19,003 bases of DNA from BQJU01 sp964015035. Lineage in GTDB: Bacteria > Bacteroidota > Bacteroidia > Chitinophagales > Saprospiraceae. How positions within the stretch are numbered: the first letter of the stretch is position 1; each line of letters begins with the position of its first letter. Of this stretch, positions 6,719 to 15,575 are shown one piece after another. The stretch covers positions 1 through 19,003 of the forward strand of contig CAXHCA010000139.1 in the NCBI GenBank assembly GCA_964015035.1. The letters run 5' to 3'. The translations under genes were made by a program, and so were the position numbers. Below the pieces are notes generated by a model that worked only from the letters and a program-made list of their open reading frames with translations, did not search any database and had not been told where the DNA came from.

Positions 6719-7960
6719 CTAGTCTTGATTGGGTAAAATAGTACTGTTGATTTCACCATCGGCTAAAATAGTGGTGATTTGGTCTCCAGGGCCAACGTTT
6801 TTGGCGGATTTTACAATTTGACCTCCTTTTAAGGTCAAACTAAATCCCCGCTTTAGTTGGGTTTCTAAACTCAATAATTCAATCATCTTACTCACTTGAT
6901 CTAGGGTTTGCTGTCCTTGTTTTAAATTTTGCTTTGTTGCAGTTCTGAGTTGATAATCAGCTTGTTGTAGTTGAATTCGCTCCCGATGGATGAGCTCCTT
7001 TCCGCTTTGTTTAAATCGCTCTTGGAGGAGTGCTATCTGGAGTTGATTGCTGTTTAATAAATCCCTGGATAAAGTGCCTAGCTGGTATCCTAAATCGAGT
7101 AGTTGGCTTTCAAAGGTCAGCGTTTTTTGAATCAAAAAATCGGCCACTGCAGTAGGCGTTTTTAAGGCTAAATGTGCCACCTTGTCCAAGACGGATTCAT
7201 CAATATCGTGGCCGATACCGGTGATGACCGGGAGGGCACACTGGGCAACCGCCATGGCCAGCGCCAAATTGTCAAAAGCGGCCAAATCCAGGCGAGCTCC
7301 GCCACCGCGGATGATGATGACCGCATCAAAATCCTCTTTGCGGCGATTAATCGTTTTCAACTGGCGCAAGACCTCTTTTTCTACCTCTTGGCCTTGCATC
7401 GCTGCCGGGAATAAACGGCAGCGGTATTGATAGCCGTACGGATTCTCCAGGAGTTGCTGGACAAAATCTTGATAGCCAGCGGCGCGAACTGAGCTAATGA
7501 TCGCGATGTTTTGTATAACAGCAGGTAGAGGAATCTGGCGGTTGGCCTCAAGCAAGTCCAAGACCTGGAGCTGTTCGAGAATTTGTTGCTTTTGCATGGC
7601 CAGCTTTCCCAGGGTATAGACGGGGTCTATATCATCGACGATCAATTTTAGGCCATATCGCTCGTGGAAATCGAGGCGGACCTTGAGTTGGACCTCCATG
7701 CCGTCCTGGAGAAGGCTGTCGAGTTCTTTGCCAATTCTGCGTCGAAGTGCCCGATAATTGTTTTCCCAGAGCACAGCAGATGATTGGGCAAGAATCTCTT
7801 GTGTGGCTTCTCCTTTCTCTACCAATTCGAGGTAGTGATGCCCTCGGGAAGTACCCACTTGTGCAATTTCTCCTTTGACCCAAATCGGGTTGGGGAAATT
7901 GAGCGCAATGATACGCCGCAGATATTCGTTGAGTTCAAATAAGGAGTAAGTTTGCATCAC
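6719..7960 (-). CDS. xseA: Exodeoxyribonuclease VII large subunit
   Basis: Catalytic subunit of exonuclease VII, 413 residues. The N-terminal OB-fold (about 1-110, with PIWVKGEIAQV at 25-35) binds single-stranded DNA. The catalytic domain carries IAIISSVRAAGYQDF (152-166), RGGGARLDLAAFDN (218-231) and PVITGIGHDIDES (244-256) followed by KTPTAVADFL. A coiled-coil region (about 280-360) and the RGFSLTL C-terminal motif (371-377) follow. The usual RGGGS-x-EDL is RGGGA-x-LDL here, which I recall as the Bacteroidota form. The first codon listed is GTG (7960-7958), immediately followed by ATG (7957-7955); the ATG, giving 412 residues, is the likelier start. Transcribed with xseB and divergent from the lipoprotein gene at 8059. 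Confidence 0.95.
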   Translation of the reverse strand: MMQTYSLFELNEYLRRIIALNFPNPIWVKGEIAQVGTSRGHHYLELVEKGEATQEILAQSSAVLWENNYRALRRRIGKELDSLLQDGMEVQLKVRLDFHERYGLKLIVDDIDPVYTLGKLAMQKQQILEQLQVLDLLEANRQIPLPAVIQNIAIISSVRAAGYQDFVQQLLENPYGYQYRCRLFPAAMQGQEVEKEVLRQLKTINRRKEDFDAVIIIRGGGARLDLAAFDNLALAMAVAQCALPVITGIGHDIDESVLDKVAHLALKTPTAVADFLIQKTLTFESQLLDLGYQLGTLSRDLLNSNQLQIALLQERFKQSGKELIHRERIQLQQADYQLRTATKQNLKQGQQTLDQVSKMIELLSLETQLKRGFSLTLKGGQIVKSAKNVGPGDQITTILADGEINSTILPNQD

Positions 7961-8058
7961 GCCAAGATAATTATTTATCAGCGGAGCAAAAATCTTGATG
8001 TGAAAAAAGCCTGAGAATCGCTACCTTGTTTAAAGAACTGCTTTAAATCACCCAGTAG

Positions 8059-10341
8059 ATGAGACCATTACTATTGACCATTATCGTTCTGTTGGCTGGC
8101 ATCATGTCGGCCTGTTATTTCTCACCTCCCGATTCGGGGCCAACTTCCACGGATGGCAGTTGGCCGGATCGCAGAGCCCTCTTCCAGGAATTGGAAAATA
8201 GGGGGAGGTTGTTGATTGTCTACCCGGCTGTCGCAGCAGATTTGTATCGCCCCATGATCGATTCCCTCAAAAAATCCGGTCGGGGCAGCTTTGAGATCAT
8301 TGCAAAAGCGGATACCGACGTCGAAAAAGAAGACTTAAAGAGTGCTCCTATAGCAGTCATCGGAGCGTTTCAGAGCAATCAGCTCTATCACCGCATGCAG
8401 GATGGCCTGCCGATGCATTTTGACCGGGAAACGTTTTCCTTTAACAAGAAGAAGTTTACAAATAAAGGGGCGACCATCAAGTTGTTTCCCTATCCCAGTC
8501 CTTTTAACCGATCCATGCCACTTTTACTTTTTGGTGCCAATGAGGATCAGGCGCTCGTCGACCTGGTACAACAGCGGAATGATGGGGACTGGACGGCATT
8601 TTTTTGGCGAAATTGGGGATTTGAAGTAGCGGAAAATGGAACCAATCGCATGATTGGCTACTTTAATGAGCAGTGGGGGATTGATCAGGCCATGAGCCAC
8701 GATTTTACCACCATTAAGGATACAGTGGTGGGGACCCGATATTTTGAATTTGTGTTTCATCAAATTCCCGACGTTGATGATCGATTGGATACGTTGGTCC
8801 GGCATTGTGAAAATTCATTGGACAGGCTGATGGATTTTTTAGAAATTGACCGTTTGTCTCAAAAGATTGAATACCACCTCTACCCAACGGCAGAAAGTAA
8901 GGGCCTGCAAATGTTTAATACAGAACCAGCGCATGTCGATGATCAAAAGGCCGCTGTCTATGCCGTTTTTGATCCGGTGCATTGCGGGCAAATGCTCAGC
9001 AAAGAAAACAGGATTATCATTCGGCAAACGCTGGGTAAAGCAGCTACCACCGCCTTGGAAACGGGATTATCCGTGCATTTTGCCCCAAAATGGCATGACG
9101 AGGGAGCAGCATATTGGACGGGCATTTTGTATCAATCCGACAACTTGCCGGGTCTTGAGGAATTACTTGATAATGAACGATTTAAGGACAGTTCGCCACT
9201 CGTTTTTGAAGCAGCGTCCGCCGTTTTGGTGCAATTTTTAATAGAAGAGTGGGGGAGAACGGCGTTTTTGGAGAAGTTTCAAACTTGGCAACCAAGCACA
9301 CTAGAAACATCCGAGTTAAAACCGGCTTGGCAGGCATTTTTAGCCAAGAATTTTGTAGAAAAGATTGAGCGAAAATCGTCCCGTCAAATGCCTTACTTAA
9401 AGGGCTTTAATTTTGCTCACGAAGGGTATCGCATATACAATGGTTATGGATCAGAGGCGGCCCGAAATTCATTGATTCAGTTGCAGACGTTGGGGAGTAA
9501 TGCCATTGCGATAGTTCCGTATTCTTACATGCGCGACCCAAACAAGCCCACTCCATTACCCTTGATGCAGCGAGCGGGGTCAGAAACGGATGAATCCGTA
9601 GTGGCTTCTCATGCTCATGCGCAGGCTTTGGGGCTCTATACGATGCTCAAACCCCAAATCTGGATGCGTGGTAGTTGGCCGGGAGATATATCCATGAAGA
9701 GCGAGGCGGATTGGGAGTTGTTTTTTGAATACTATTATCGCTGGATGCGCCATTATGCCTTGCTGGCTGAGATGGAGCACATAGATATGTTGTGTGTGGG
9801 GGTGGAATTTTCCAAAGCAACCCGGGAACGTCCGGAAGATTGGCGTAAGCTGATTCGCAAACTTAGAGGCATTTATCACGGGCCGATCACTTATGCGGCC
9901 AATTGGGGAGAAGAATTTGAACAATTGAGTTTCTGGCAAGACCTGGATTACATTGGTCTGAATTGCTATTATCCTTTAAGTAAGGACAAAAAGGCGACGA
10001 AAGAGGAGCTGAAAGAAGGTTTCGAAAAAATAATTGAAAAGGTAGAATTGATTTGTAAAAAGGAAGGTAAGTCGCTCATTTTTACAGAGATAGGCTTTAG
10101 AAGTACGGAGCAAACCTGGCTCAATCCGCATGCGGATGCAGATGGACGTGGGTATGATGGTGAAGCTCAAAAGGAATGTTATGAAATTGTTTTTGAACAA
10201 ATCAAAGACAAGCCTTGGTGCAATGGTATCCTGTGGTGGAAGTGGCCTAGTTATATGGATTATCGAGGTGGAGAAAATACGGGCTTTTCACCCAATGGCA
10301 AGCCAGCAGAAACGACCGTTGCACAGTATTTTCGAAAGTAA
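8059..10341 (+). CDS. Lipoprotein with degenerate peptidase-like N-terminal region and C-terminal GH113-like TIM barrel
   Basis: A 760-residue predicted lipoprotein: a hydrophobic leader ends in IMSAC, with Cys19 the lipidation site. Residues about 445-760 resemble GH113-type glycoside hydrolases (beta-mannanase-like): LKGFNFAHEGYR at the start, E583 in VGVEFSKA at the acid/base strand and E677 in FTEIGFRS at the nucleophile strand, then ILWWKWPS. Both catalytic glutamates are in place, so a surface or periplasmic glycosidase is plausible; the sugar cannot be read. Residues about 45-440 form a separate region. Its KWHDEGAAYW (344-353) looks like the WLxEGxA segment of peptidase-MA / gluzincin proteins, but the HExxH expected some 20 residues earlier is absent (LGKAATTAL instead). 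The fusion is unusual to me. The gene ends 2 bp from the convergent membrane-protein gene. The GH113-like call is moderately firm; the N-terminal reading is tentative. Confidence 0.72.
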   Translation: MRPLLLTIIVLLAGIMSACYFSPPDSGPTSTDGSWPDRRALFQELENRGRLLIVYPAVAADLYRPMIDSLKKSGRGSFEIIAKADTDVEKEDLKSAPIAVIGAFQSNQLYHRMQDGLPMHFDRETFSFNKKKFTNKGATIKLFPYPSPFNRSMPLLLFGANEDQALVDLVQQRNDGDWTAFFWRNWGFEVAENGTNRMIGYFNEQWGIDQAMSHDFTTIKDTVVGTRYFEFVFHQIPDVDDRLDTLVRHCENSLDRLMDFLEIDRLSQKIEYHLYPTAESKGLQMFNTEPAHVDDQKAAVYAVFDPVHCGQMLSKENRIIIRQTLGKAATTALETGLSVHFAPKWHDEGAAYWTGILYQSDNLPGLEELLDNERFKDSSPLVFEAASAVLVQFLIEEWGRTAFLEKFQTWQPSTLETSELKPAWQAFLAKNFVEKIERKSSRQMPYLKGFNFAHEGYRIYNGYGSEAARNSLIQLQTLGSNAIAIVPYSYMRDPNKPTPLPLMQRAGSETDESVVASHAHAQALGLYTMLKPQIWMRGSWPGDISMKSEADWELFFEYYYRWMRHYALLAEMEHIDMLCVGVEFSKATRERPEDWRKLIRKLRGIYHGPITYAANWGEEFEQLSFWQDLDYIGLNCYYPLSKDKKATKEELKEGFEKIIEKVELICKKEGKSLIFTEIGFRSTEQTWLNPHADADGRGYDGEAQKECYEIVFEQIKDKPWCNGILWWKWPSYMDYRGGENTGFSPNGKPAETTVAQYFRK

Positions 10342-10343
10342 AT

Positions 10344-11648
10344 CTATTGGGGTTCAAACCAAAAGGGGATATTGGCCTCTTTTTTCTGGCCTTTATCGTT
10401 ATAGAATTCGAAGGTGATCTTTAAATAATTGAGGCCGACTTTGCAGCTCTTTGTCGGCAGGTAAACGACAATGCCTTTTTCGCCGCGATTGGAGTGCTTG
10501 TGTTGCAGTAAACCATCAGAAGGAATCAATTGATCATTTATGAAAAATTGATAATATTGTCGGAAGCAATCCAACCGGAATTGACGTTCCAGAGTCCTAT
10601 TTGTCTCTTCATTTATATTGCTGTTTTCCCGATAAGTACCGCATAAATCTTCCAGACTTTGCTCCTCGCGCGCTGCGAAAGGGACAAATACTTTAAATTG
10701 ACTTTCGGTTATTTTTTCACTACTGATTATCGGATGGATGATAAAGCGACCCGGCTCTAGTTGATCTTCATAATTGTGGTAATCACTGCGGTCCATTCGA
10801 TTGTCTACCCTGAAAAATCTTTCTTTGGATTGCAGCGAAGTATTGGAACGAATCAGTGTTGGAAAACTGAGAAACATGACGACCAATAAATAAACAAGGA
10901 ACGTTACCGCTGCAATATTCTGCTTGTTGTTGGTGAAGAAGATATAACTAATATAGTTAATGGGCTTGTAGAAGATGGTAAACACCCCTTTGCCAAAAAG
11001 CCTTACAGTAACTGGATAATGTATTTTTTTTACCCATTTCTTTTCTCGTAATTGTTTGAGATTCAATAATCCGGCTAACATGGAAGGGAAGAGGAAGAGG
11101 AAAGATAAAGTATAAAATATGTATTCTTGAGGGAAATTTGACCAAACCAAATGGATCAGAAAAGTAAAGAAAAGGATGATGATGAGGACAATGCTAAAAG
11201 AAAACATTGCGAAAGCTCCGCCAAATGAAAAGGCAAATATTTGACTTGATACGCGGTCCAACTTTTCGTTGAATTCATTGACATCCGGAAAATCCCGGAG
11301 GAGCTGTTCCATGTAATGTTGGCTAAACATATCGGTATCGCGATTGATGCCCTTGGGGTAGACCGATACTAGTCCCACCATACCAATCCATAATGCCCGA
11401 AGTACAAAGTGCAGGATAAAATTGACAATGAGTATAGATGAAACAATCATCATGTACCAAACGGTATAGAACAATGGAGCCAGGTAGCCTTCACTGAAGT
11501 TTAAAAGTATCCAATCGTATAAGTCAATGATTAAATCCGGTAATTGAAAACACCCGAAAATAGCCAAACCGGAAATCAGTAATTCTGCCTGCCAGCTTTC
11601 GGCTTCCAGGATTTGCAACCAGGTTGGTTTGCTATTCAGGTTTTCCAT
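10344..11648 (-). CDS. Uncharacterised multi-pass membrane protein with C-terminal extracytoplasmic domain
   Basis: I do not recognise this 434-residue protein. Hydrophobic segments at about 22-42, 58-80, 82-97, 137-168, 176-195 and 245-265 suggest six membrane spans. A polar loop (about 98-135) lies between the third and fourth. After the last span, about 170 soluble residues (266-434) have mixed beta-like character and two Cys (336 and 361) plus Cys402. The arrangement, membrane bundle then soluble domain, is reminiscent of sensor or transport-accessory proteins, but no motif supports a specific role. The stop codon is 2 bp from the convergent lipoprotein gene's stop, and the gene is divergent from the FAD dehydrogenase. 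The start at 11648 is the first ATG and precedes a sensible N-terminus (MENLNSKPTW). Confidence 0.8.
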   Translation of the reverse strand: MENLNSKPTWLQILEAESWQAELLISGLAIFGCFQLPDLIIDLYDWILLNFSEGYLAPLFYTVWYMMIVSSILIVNFILHFVLRALWIGMVGLVSVYPKGINRDTDMFSQHYMEQLLRDFPDVNEFNEKLDRVSSQIFAFSFGGAFAMFSFSIVLIIILFFTFLIHLVWSNFPQEYIFYTLSFLFLFPSMLAGLLNLKQLREKKWVKKIHYPVTVRLFGKGVFTIFYKPINYISYIFFTNNKQNIAAVTFLVYLLVVMFLSFPTLIRSNTSLQSKERFFRVDNRMDRSDYHNYEDQLEPGRFIIHPIISSEKITESQFKVFVPFAAREEQSLEDLCGTYRENSNINEETNRTLERQFRLDCFRQYYQFFINDQLIPSDGLLQHKHSNRGEKGIVVYLPTKSCKVGLNYLKITFEFYNDKGQKKEANIPFWFEPQ

Positions 11649-11721
11649 ACTTTTCTAAATGACTCGATAAAAATTTTTAAATTGACACACAATTTAAAAC
11701 CAAATTCCAGATAAAGAAAAA

Positions 11722-13353
11722 ATGCAGAGCTTAACTTATCAATCAGAAATTATTGTCGTTGGGGGCGGACTTGCGGGGGTGGTCACAGCGTTGGAATTAT
11801 TAGACCATGGTAAAAAGGTGTTGTTGATTGATCGAGACGAGGCAGGGAATTTTGGTGGCTTGGCCAATTGGGCCTTTGGCGGCATGTTTTTTGTAAATAG
11901 CAAACACCAGCAAAGAGTAGGCATTAAAGACAGTTACGAACTGGCTTTGCACGATTGGTTATCCGCGGCTGAATTTTCCGAGGAGGACCATTGGCCTCGC
12001 CGTTGGGCGAAGCATTTTATCCATCACTCCACCGAAACAGGATACCATTGGCTTCGGGAAAAAGGCGTCAATTTTTTTCCGGCTATCCATTGGGTCGAAA
12101 GAGGATTGTATCAACCCGGCAATTCCGTCCCTCGCTTTCACCTCACTTGGGGAACGGGTTATGGCTTGGTACAAACGCTAATAGGACACCTGAACAAACA
12201 TCCCAAGCGCGATCAGTTGCAACTGCTGTTTGGTCACCGCGTACATGAAATTCTGGTAGAGAACCAACAGGTGAAAGGGGTGTCTGGAATACAGGAAAAA
12301 GAAGGGACCGCTTTTACTGCTCGGGCGGAAGTGGTGGTGGTTGCTACCGGTGGCATCAACGGCAGCATTGAAAAGGTGAAGGCCAATTGGTACCAGCCCT
12401 GGGGCACTCCGCCGGAGGTGATTTTAAACGGTGCTCATCCCTACGCCATCGGCGATTTACACCTGGCTACGGAACGCATTAATGGACAGGTGACTCACCT
12501 TGATCGACAGTGGAATTATGCGGCGGGTGTCCACCATCCAGAGGCGCGACATGAGTACCACGGGCTGAGTTTAATACCTTGTAAATCAGCATTGTGGATG
12601 AATTATCGGGGCGAGCGTATTGGTCCGATGCCATTGGTTACCGCTTATGATACCCGCTATCTGGTGGAAGCTATTTGTAAGGAGCAAAAAAAATATTCCT
12701 GGCAGATTCTCAATTGGAAAATAGCCGTCAAAGAGATGGCCATTTCCGGTTCGGAACACAATCCAGCTATACGGGATAAAAAGTTGTTTGCTTTTCTGAA
12801 ATCGGTTTTGTTTGGCAACAAAAAACAGGTGCAGGAACTGGTGGAACACTGTCCGGATTTTGTAGTGGCCAATTCCTTGGAAGAGCTGGTAGAAAAAATG
12901 AATGCACTCACCGGAGAAAACGATGTGCAATTGGAGCGCATGCGGGAAGATATCCACCGCTATGACACGCAGATTGACCGGGGAGGCAAGTATTTTAATG
13001 ATGAACAATTGCGTCGAATTGCGCACGTTCGGCGCTACCTGGGAGATCGTTTGCGCACCAGCAAATTTCAAAAAATTGACGATCCCAAAGCCCGCCCTCT
13101 CATTGCCATTCGAGAATTTATCCTGTCTAGAAAATCATTGGGGGGGATTCAAACCGATTTAGAATGTCGGGTTTTGAGTCAGCCCACTGGACAGGAGCAA
13201 GTGCCTATTCCCGGTCTTTATGCAGTGGGGGAGGCCGCCGGATTTGGAGGAGGAGGAGTTCACGGCTTGCGTTCATTGGAAGGCACCTTCCTCTCCGGAT
13301 GTGTGATTACCGGACGATTGGCCGCAAAACACATAGCGGGAAAAAAAGTGTAA
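11722..13353 (+). CDS. FAD-binding dehydrogenase, KsdD/fumarate-reductase-like flavoprotein
   Basis: A 543-residue flavoprotein. The dinucleotide motif V-G-G-G-L-A-G (13-19) with D37 at the end of the second strand binds the FAD adenosine. FGGLANWAFGGM (44-55) is the conserved flavin-contact segment. VVVATGGINGS closes the FAD domain, and IPGLYAVGEAAGFGGGGVHG (496-515) is the C-terminal FAD loop, followed by RSLEGTFLSGCVITGR. The long insertion with SLGGIQTD at 472-479 matches the family of FAD-binding dehydrogenases often named after 3-ketosteroid delta-1-dehydrogenase. Members act on diverse, mostly unknown substrates, so steroid oxidation should not be assumed. No signal peptide is seen, so it is cytoplasmic. 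It stands alone between a divergent membrane protein and a convergent CBS protein and gives no pathway context. Confidence 0.85.
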   Translation: MQSLTYQSEIIVVGGGLAGVVTALELLDHGKKVLLIDRDEAGNFGGLANWAFGGMFFVNSKHQQRVGIKDSYELALHDWLSAAEFSEEDHWPRRWAKHFIHHSTETGYHWLREKGVNFFPAIHWVERGLYQPGNSVPRFHLTWGTGYGLVQTLIGHLNKHPKRDQLQLLFGHRVHEILVENQQVKGVSGIQEKEGTAFTARAEVVVVATGGINGSIEKVKANWYQPWGTPPEVILNGAHPYAIGDLHLATERINGQVTHLDRQWNYAAGVHHPEARHEYHGLSLIPCKSALWMNYRGERIGPMPLVTAYDTRYLVEAICKEQKKYSWQILNWKIAVKEMAISGSEHNPAIRDKKLFAFLKSVLFGNKKQVQELVEHCPDFVVANSLEELVEKMNALTGENDVQLERMREDIHRYDTQIDRGGKYFNDEQLRRIAHVRRYLGDRLRTSKFQKIDDPKARPLIAIREFILSRKSLGGIQTDLECRVLSQPTGQEQVPIPGLYAVGEAAGFGGGGVHGLRSLEGTFLSGCVITGRLAAKHIAGKKV

Positions 13354-13418
13354 GAATGGAAGAACCGGCACTTTTGAAAAATCAAAGTCTCCATTTTTCC
13401 ATAGGGCCCTTTTCCCAA

Positions 13419-13907
13419 TTAGGCATTATCGTAATTTCTAGACTTCTTGTGGTCAGCAATGGCGGGTTCCCGGCCTTTCCATGAATCGGGTACGACTTTC
13501 AGCACTGGAGCAATCTTTTGTACGGCGCGTAGTACATCTACCCGGCTTATTTGCCCTATAAGTCGGCCACCATCCATAACCGGAAGGCGCTTGTAGCCGG
13601 AGTGTACAAATTCATAGGCCGCATCCATGATTGTCTTGTCGGAGTCAATGGATCTTACCGATGTTGACATATAATCTCCAACCGTACCTAGACCTGTAGG
13701 TACTTGATTGTATGGTCCTTCAAGCAGTATCTTAAGGCAATCTACTTCAGACAGCATACCAATCATTTCTTTGTTGTCATTTACCACCGGCGCACCGGTG
13801 ATTTTCTTCTTTAGCATGGTATCCACCGCTACCCGTATATCCATATCGGAGGTAAAGGTGATTAGCTTGGTAGCCATAAATTGTGTGACGGAGGGGTAAT
13901 TCTGCAT
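13419..13907 (-). CDS. Two-CBS-domain protein
   Basis: A 162-residue protein made of a CBS pair: the first repeat about residues 8-64 (MATKLITFTSDMDIRVAVDTMLKKKITGAPVV... type, with GMLSEVDCLK), the second about 78-133 (DYMSTSVRSIDSD, GYKRLPVMDGGRLIGQISRVDVLR). CBS pairs bind adenine nucleotides or related ligands and act as regulatory modules; here there is no attached catalytic domain, so the partner is unknown. The C-terminal 30 residues are polar. It is convergent with the FAD dehydrogenase and lies 91 bp downstream of the 465-residue gene on the same strand. In that gap TAAACTTG is a one-mismatch -7 box on the minus strand, without a good -33 partner. Confidence 0.9.
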   Translation of the reverse strand: MQNYPSVTQFMATKLITFTSDMDIRVAVDTMLKKKITGAPVVNDNKEMIGMLSEVDCLKILLEGPYNQVPTGLGTVGDYMSTSVRSIDSDKTIMDAAYEFVHSGYKRLPVMDGGRLIGQISRVDVLRAVQKIAPVLKVVPDSWKGREPAIADHKKSRNYDNA

Positions 13908-13998
13908 AATTATTGTGTTTAGAATAATATTACGATTTTTTTAGAATAGATGCAAGTTTATTTTGGATTGATCTACTGTGGCCTGGTCGAGCAGTGCT

Positions 13999-15396
13999 TT
14001 ATTTTTCGGAGGCCTGTTGCAACAGCCAATCTTTCTCGGTCAATACCGTTTCTGCGGCAATGGCATGTTGGAATTTTGAGACCTCTTTTTTATCAAAAAA
14101 ATTGAGTGCTAATAATTTTTTGGTATATCGGATGATGTTCAAATAGTTGGTTTTGTGATAACCAATAACCCGGTTGCGGCGGATGAAATTATTCATGGCA
14201 TTGAGGTGGGCATCCAGTAGGTCAAATTCTTGCAACAAATAAAATATCTTCAACATAATCGTTTTGGCCCCCAAGTTGAGTAACACATCCTGGAAGTGTG
14301 TGCTGTTGAGCAATGTCAAGGCCTCATCGTAATTGTATTGTGCAAATGCCAATCTTGCCTGATTGAAGCGAAAGGCACTTTCCCGGTATTTTTGGTCGAG
14401 TAATTTCCTGTATTGGAAAATGAAAGTCTCTGCCCAGGTAAATTCCTCGGTTTGTAATGCGGCGGCTACGGCATTGTGATAAACAAAATGGGAAAGCCGA
14501 CCTCGTTCGATCAGTACTTTAGAGCTCAACCCCTCTTGGTAAAGGCTCAACATCTCTCTAAAAAAGCTTTGATCTCCTTTGTTGACCTGCTTTACACAAT
14601 AATTGATGGCAATTACATAGAGTTCTTTGAGGTCTGCAAAGCGAAACAAATGCCCTTGCGAAAACAATAGATTTTTGAAAGCTTGAAAATGATCCAGACC
14701 AACCTTGTCTTGCAGCACAAAATAGCCGTGATAATAAATACCGATGGCTGGAATATCCGTCAATCTTCGTTGTTCCAAATACGGAAAAAAGGTTTGGTTC
14801 ATTTGTTCAATGAGGTTGTCATCCACCGAGTAGACCGATTGATGAGCGGTGAGCAGACAAATTTGTCGCAGCTTTTGGGAGAAATAAGCGATGTCTGTCA
14901 TTTCTGAAACCGTTTCCAAGCGCTGGTAATTTTCTATACGATTCGGGGCATCATTGAGGTAGGCAGCCCAGTGGAAATCCCGAAAGTGTTCATAATAGAT
15001 TTTATCGCGATATTTGCTTTTGTCTAGTTGTTTTTGAATACCGCTTAGCGTTTGTTGGAAATGTTTGGGCAGGTTCCGACGTTGGTAGCTCTTCAATAAA
15101 TGAAATTGGTGGTCAATCGGGTTGTTTAATTGTTCCTGCACGGCAAGAAATTGTTCGATCAACTTGAGCAAATAGCTCATCACCAGACTGATTTCCTGTT
15201 CATCATACGGACTCCCTGGAAAGAGGTGTTGAAAGGCCTGCTCTTTCTTCCGATTTTTGTGCTGGATCACCCAATTGAAGAGTTGATAGACATCCTCGCG
15301 GTGATTGAAATAAGGGGATTGAAGGAACTTGCGACAGGCTGTTTTTTCCTTTTTTTCTAGACTTTCTACTAATTCTACTAGCTTTGACTGTTCCAA
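13999..15396 (-). CDS. Large helical protein of unknown function, Bacteroidota-type
   Basis: A 465-residue soluble protein with no signal peptide or membrane span. The N-terminus (ESLEKKEKTACRKFLQSPYF, then NHREDVYQLFNW) and the following FPGSPYDEQEISLVMSYLLKLIEQFL region match a pattern I recall from uncharacterised Bacteroidota proteins: K-rich start, F-x-x-SPYFN, and MS-x-LLxLxExFL. The rest is alpha-helical with tetratricopeptide-like spacing of aromatic and alanine residues (for example RFNQARLAFAQYNYDEALTLL). No catalytic motif is visible. It is divergent from the secreted T9SS protein across 179 AT-rich bp. Function unknown; a scaffold or protein-interaction role would fit helical repeats but is only a guess. 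Confidence 0.85.
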   Translation of the reverse strand: MEQSKLVELVESLEKKEKTACRKFLQSPYFNHREDVYQLFNWVIQHKNRKKEQAFQHLFPGSPYDEQEISLVMSYLLKLIEQFLAVQEQLNNPIDHQFHLLKSYQRRNLPKHFQQTLSGIQKQLDKSKYRDKIYYEHFRDFHWAAYLNDAPNRIENYQRLETVSEMTDIAYFSQKLRQICLLTAHQSVYSVDDNLIEQMNQTFFPYLEQRRLTDIPAIGIYYHGYFVLQDKVGLDHFQAFKNLLFSQGHLFRFADLKELYVIAINYCVKQVNKGDQSFFREMLSLYQEGLSSKVLIERGRLSHFVYHNAVAAALQTEEFTWAETFIFQYRKLLDQKYRESAFRFNQARLAFAQYNYDEALTLLNSTHFQDVLLNLGAKTIMLKIFYLLQEFDLLDAHLNAMNNFIRRNRVIGYHKTNYLNIIRYTKKLLALNFFDKKEVSKFQHAIAAETVLTEKDWLLQQASEK

Positions 15397-15498
15397 TGAT
15401 AAATTATTTTTCTAATAAATTTATTACAAAAAAATTGATAATCAATAAGTTAATTAAAAATATTGTCATTTTTTTTTCTAAGAATAAGAGAATTTGTG

Positions 15499-15530
15499 TT
15501 TGTTTAGGGCCGTAAGTTGGGGCACTTTTG
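15499..15530 (+). promoter_or_regulatory. Bacteroidota-type promoter of the T9SS-secreted protein gene
   Basis: TTTG at 15499-15502, a 20-bp spacer and CACTTTTG at 15523-15530 match the TTTG-N19-21-TAnnTTTG consensus with a single mismatch (C for T at the first position of the -7 box). The predicted transcription start is near 15537, giving a leader of about 40 nt before the ATG at 15576. The surrounding 15397-15575 stretch is very AT-rich and otherwise shows nothing. Confidence 0.55.
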
Positions 15531-15575
15531 TACCAGAAGAAATAATTACCAACTTATTAATCTAAATTAAGTCCT

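Noticed and set aside
13164..13484. 106-codon plus-strand frame over the end of the FAD dehydrogenase
   Set aside because: It is an off-frame shadow of the conserved C-terminal FAD loop and runs into the convergent CBS gene.
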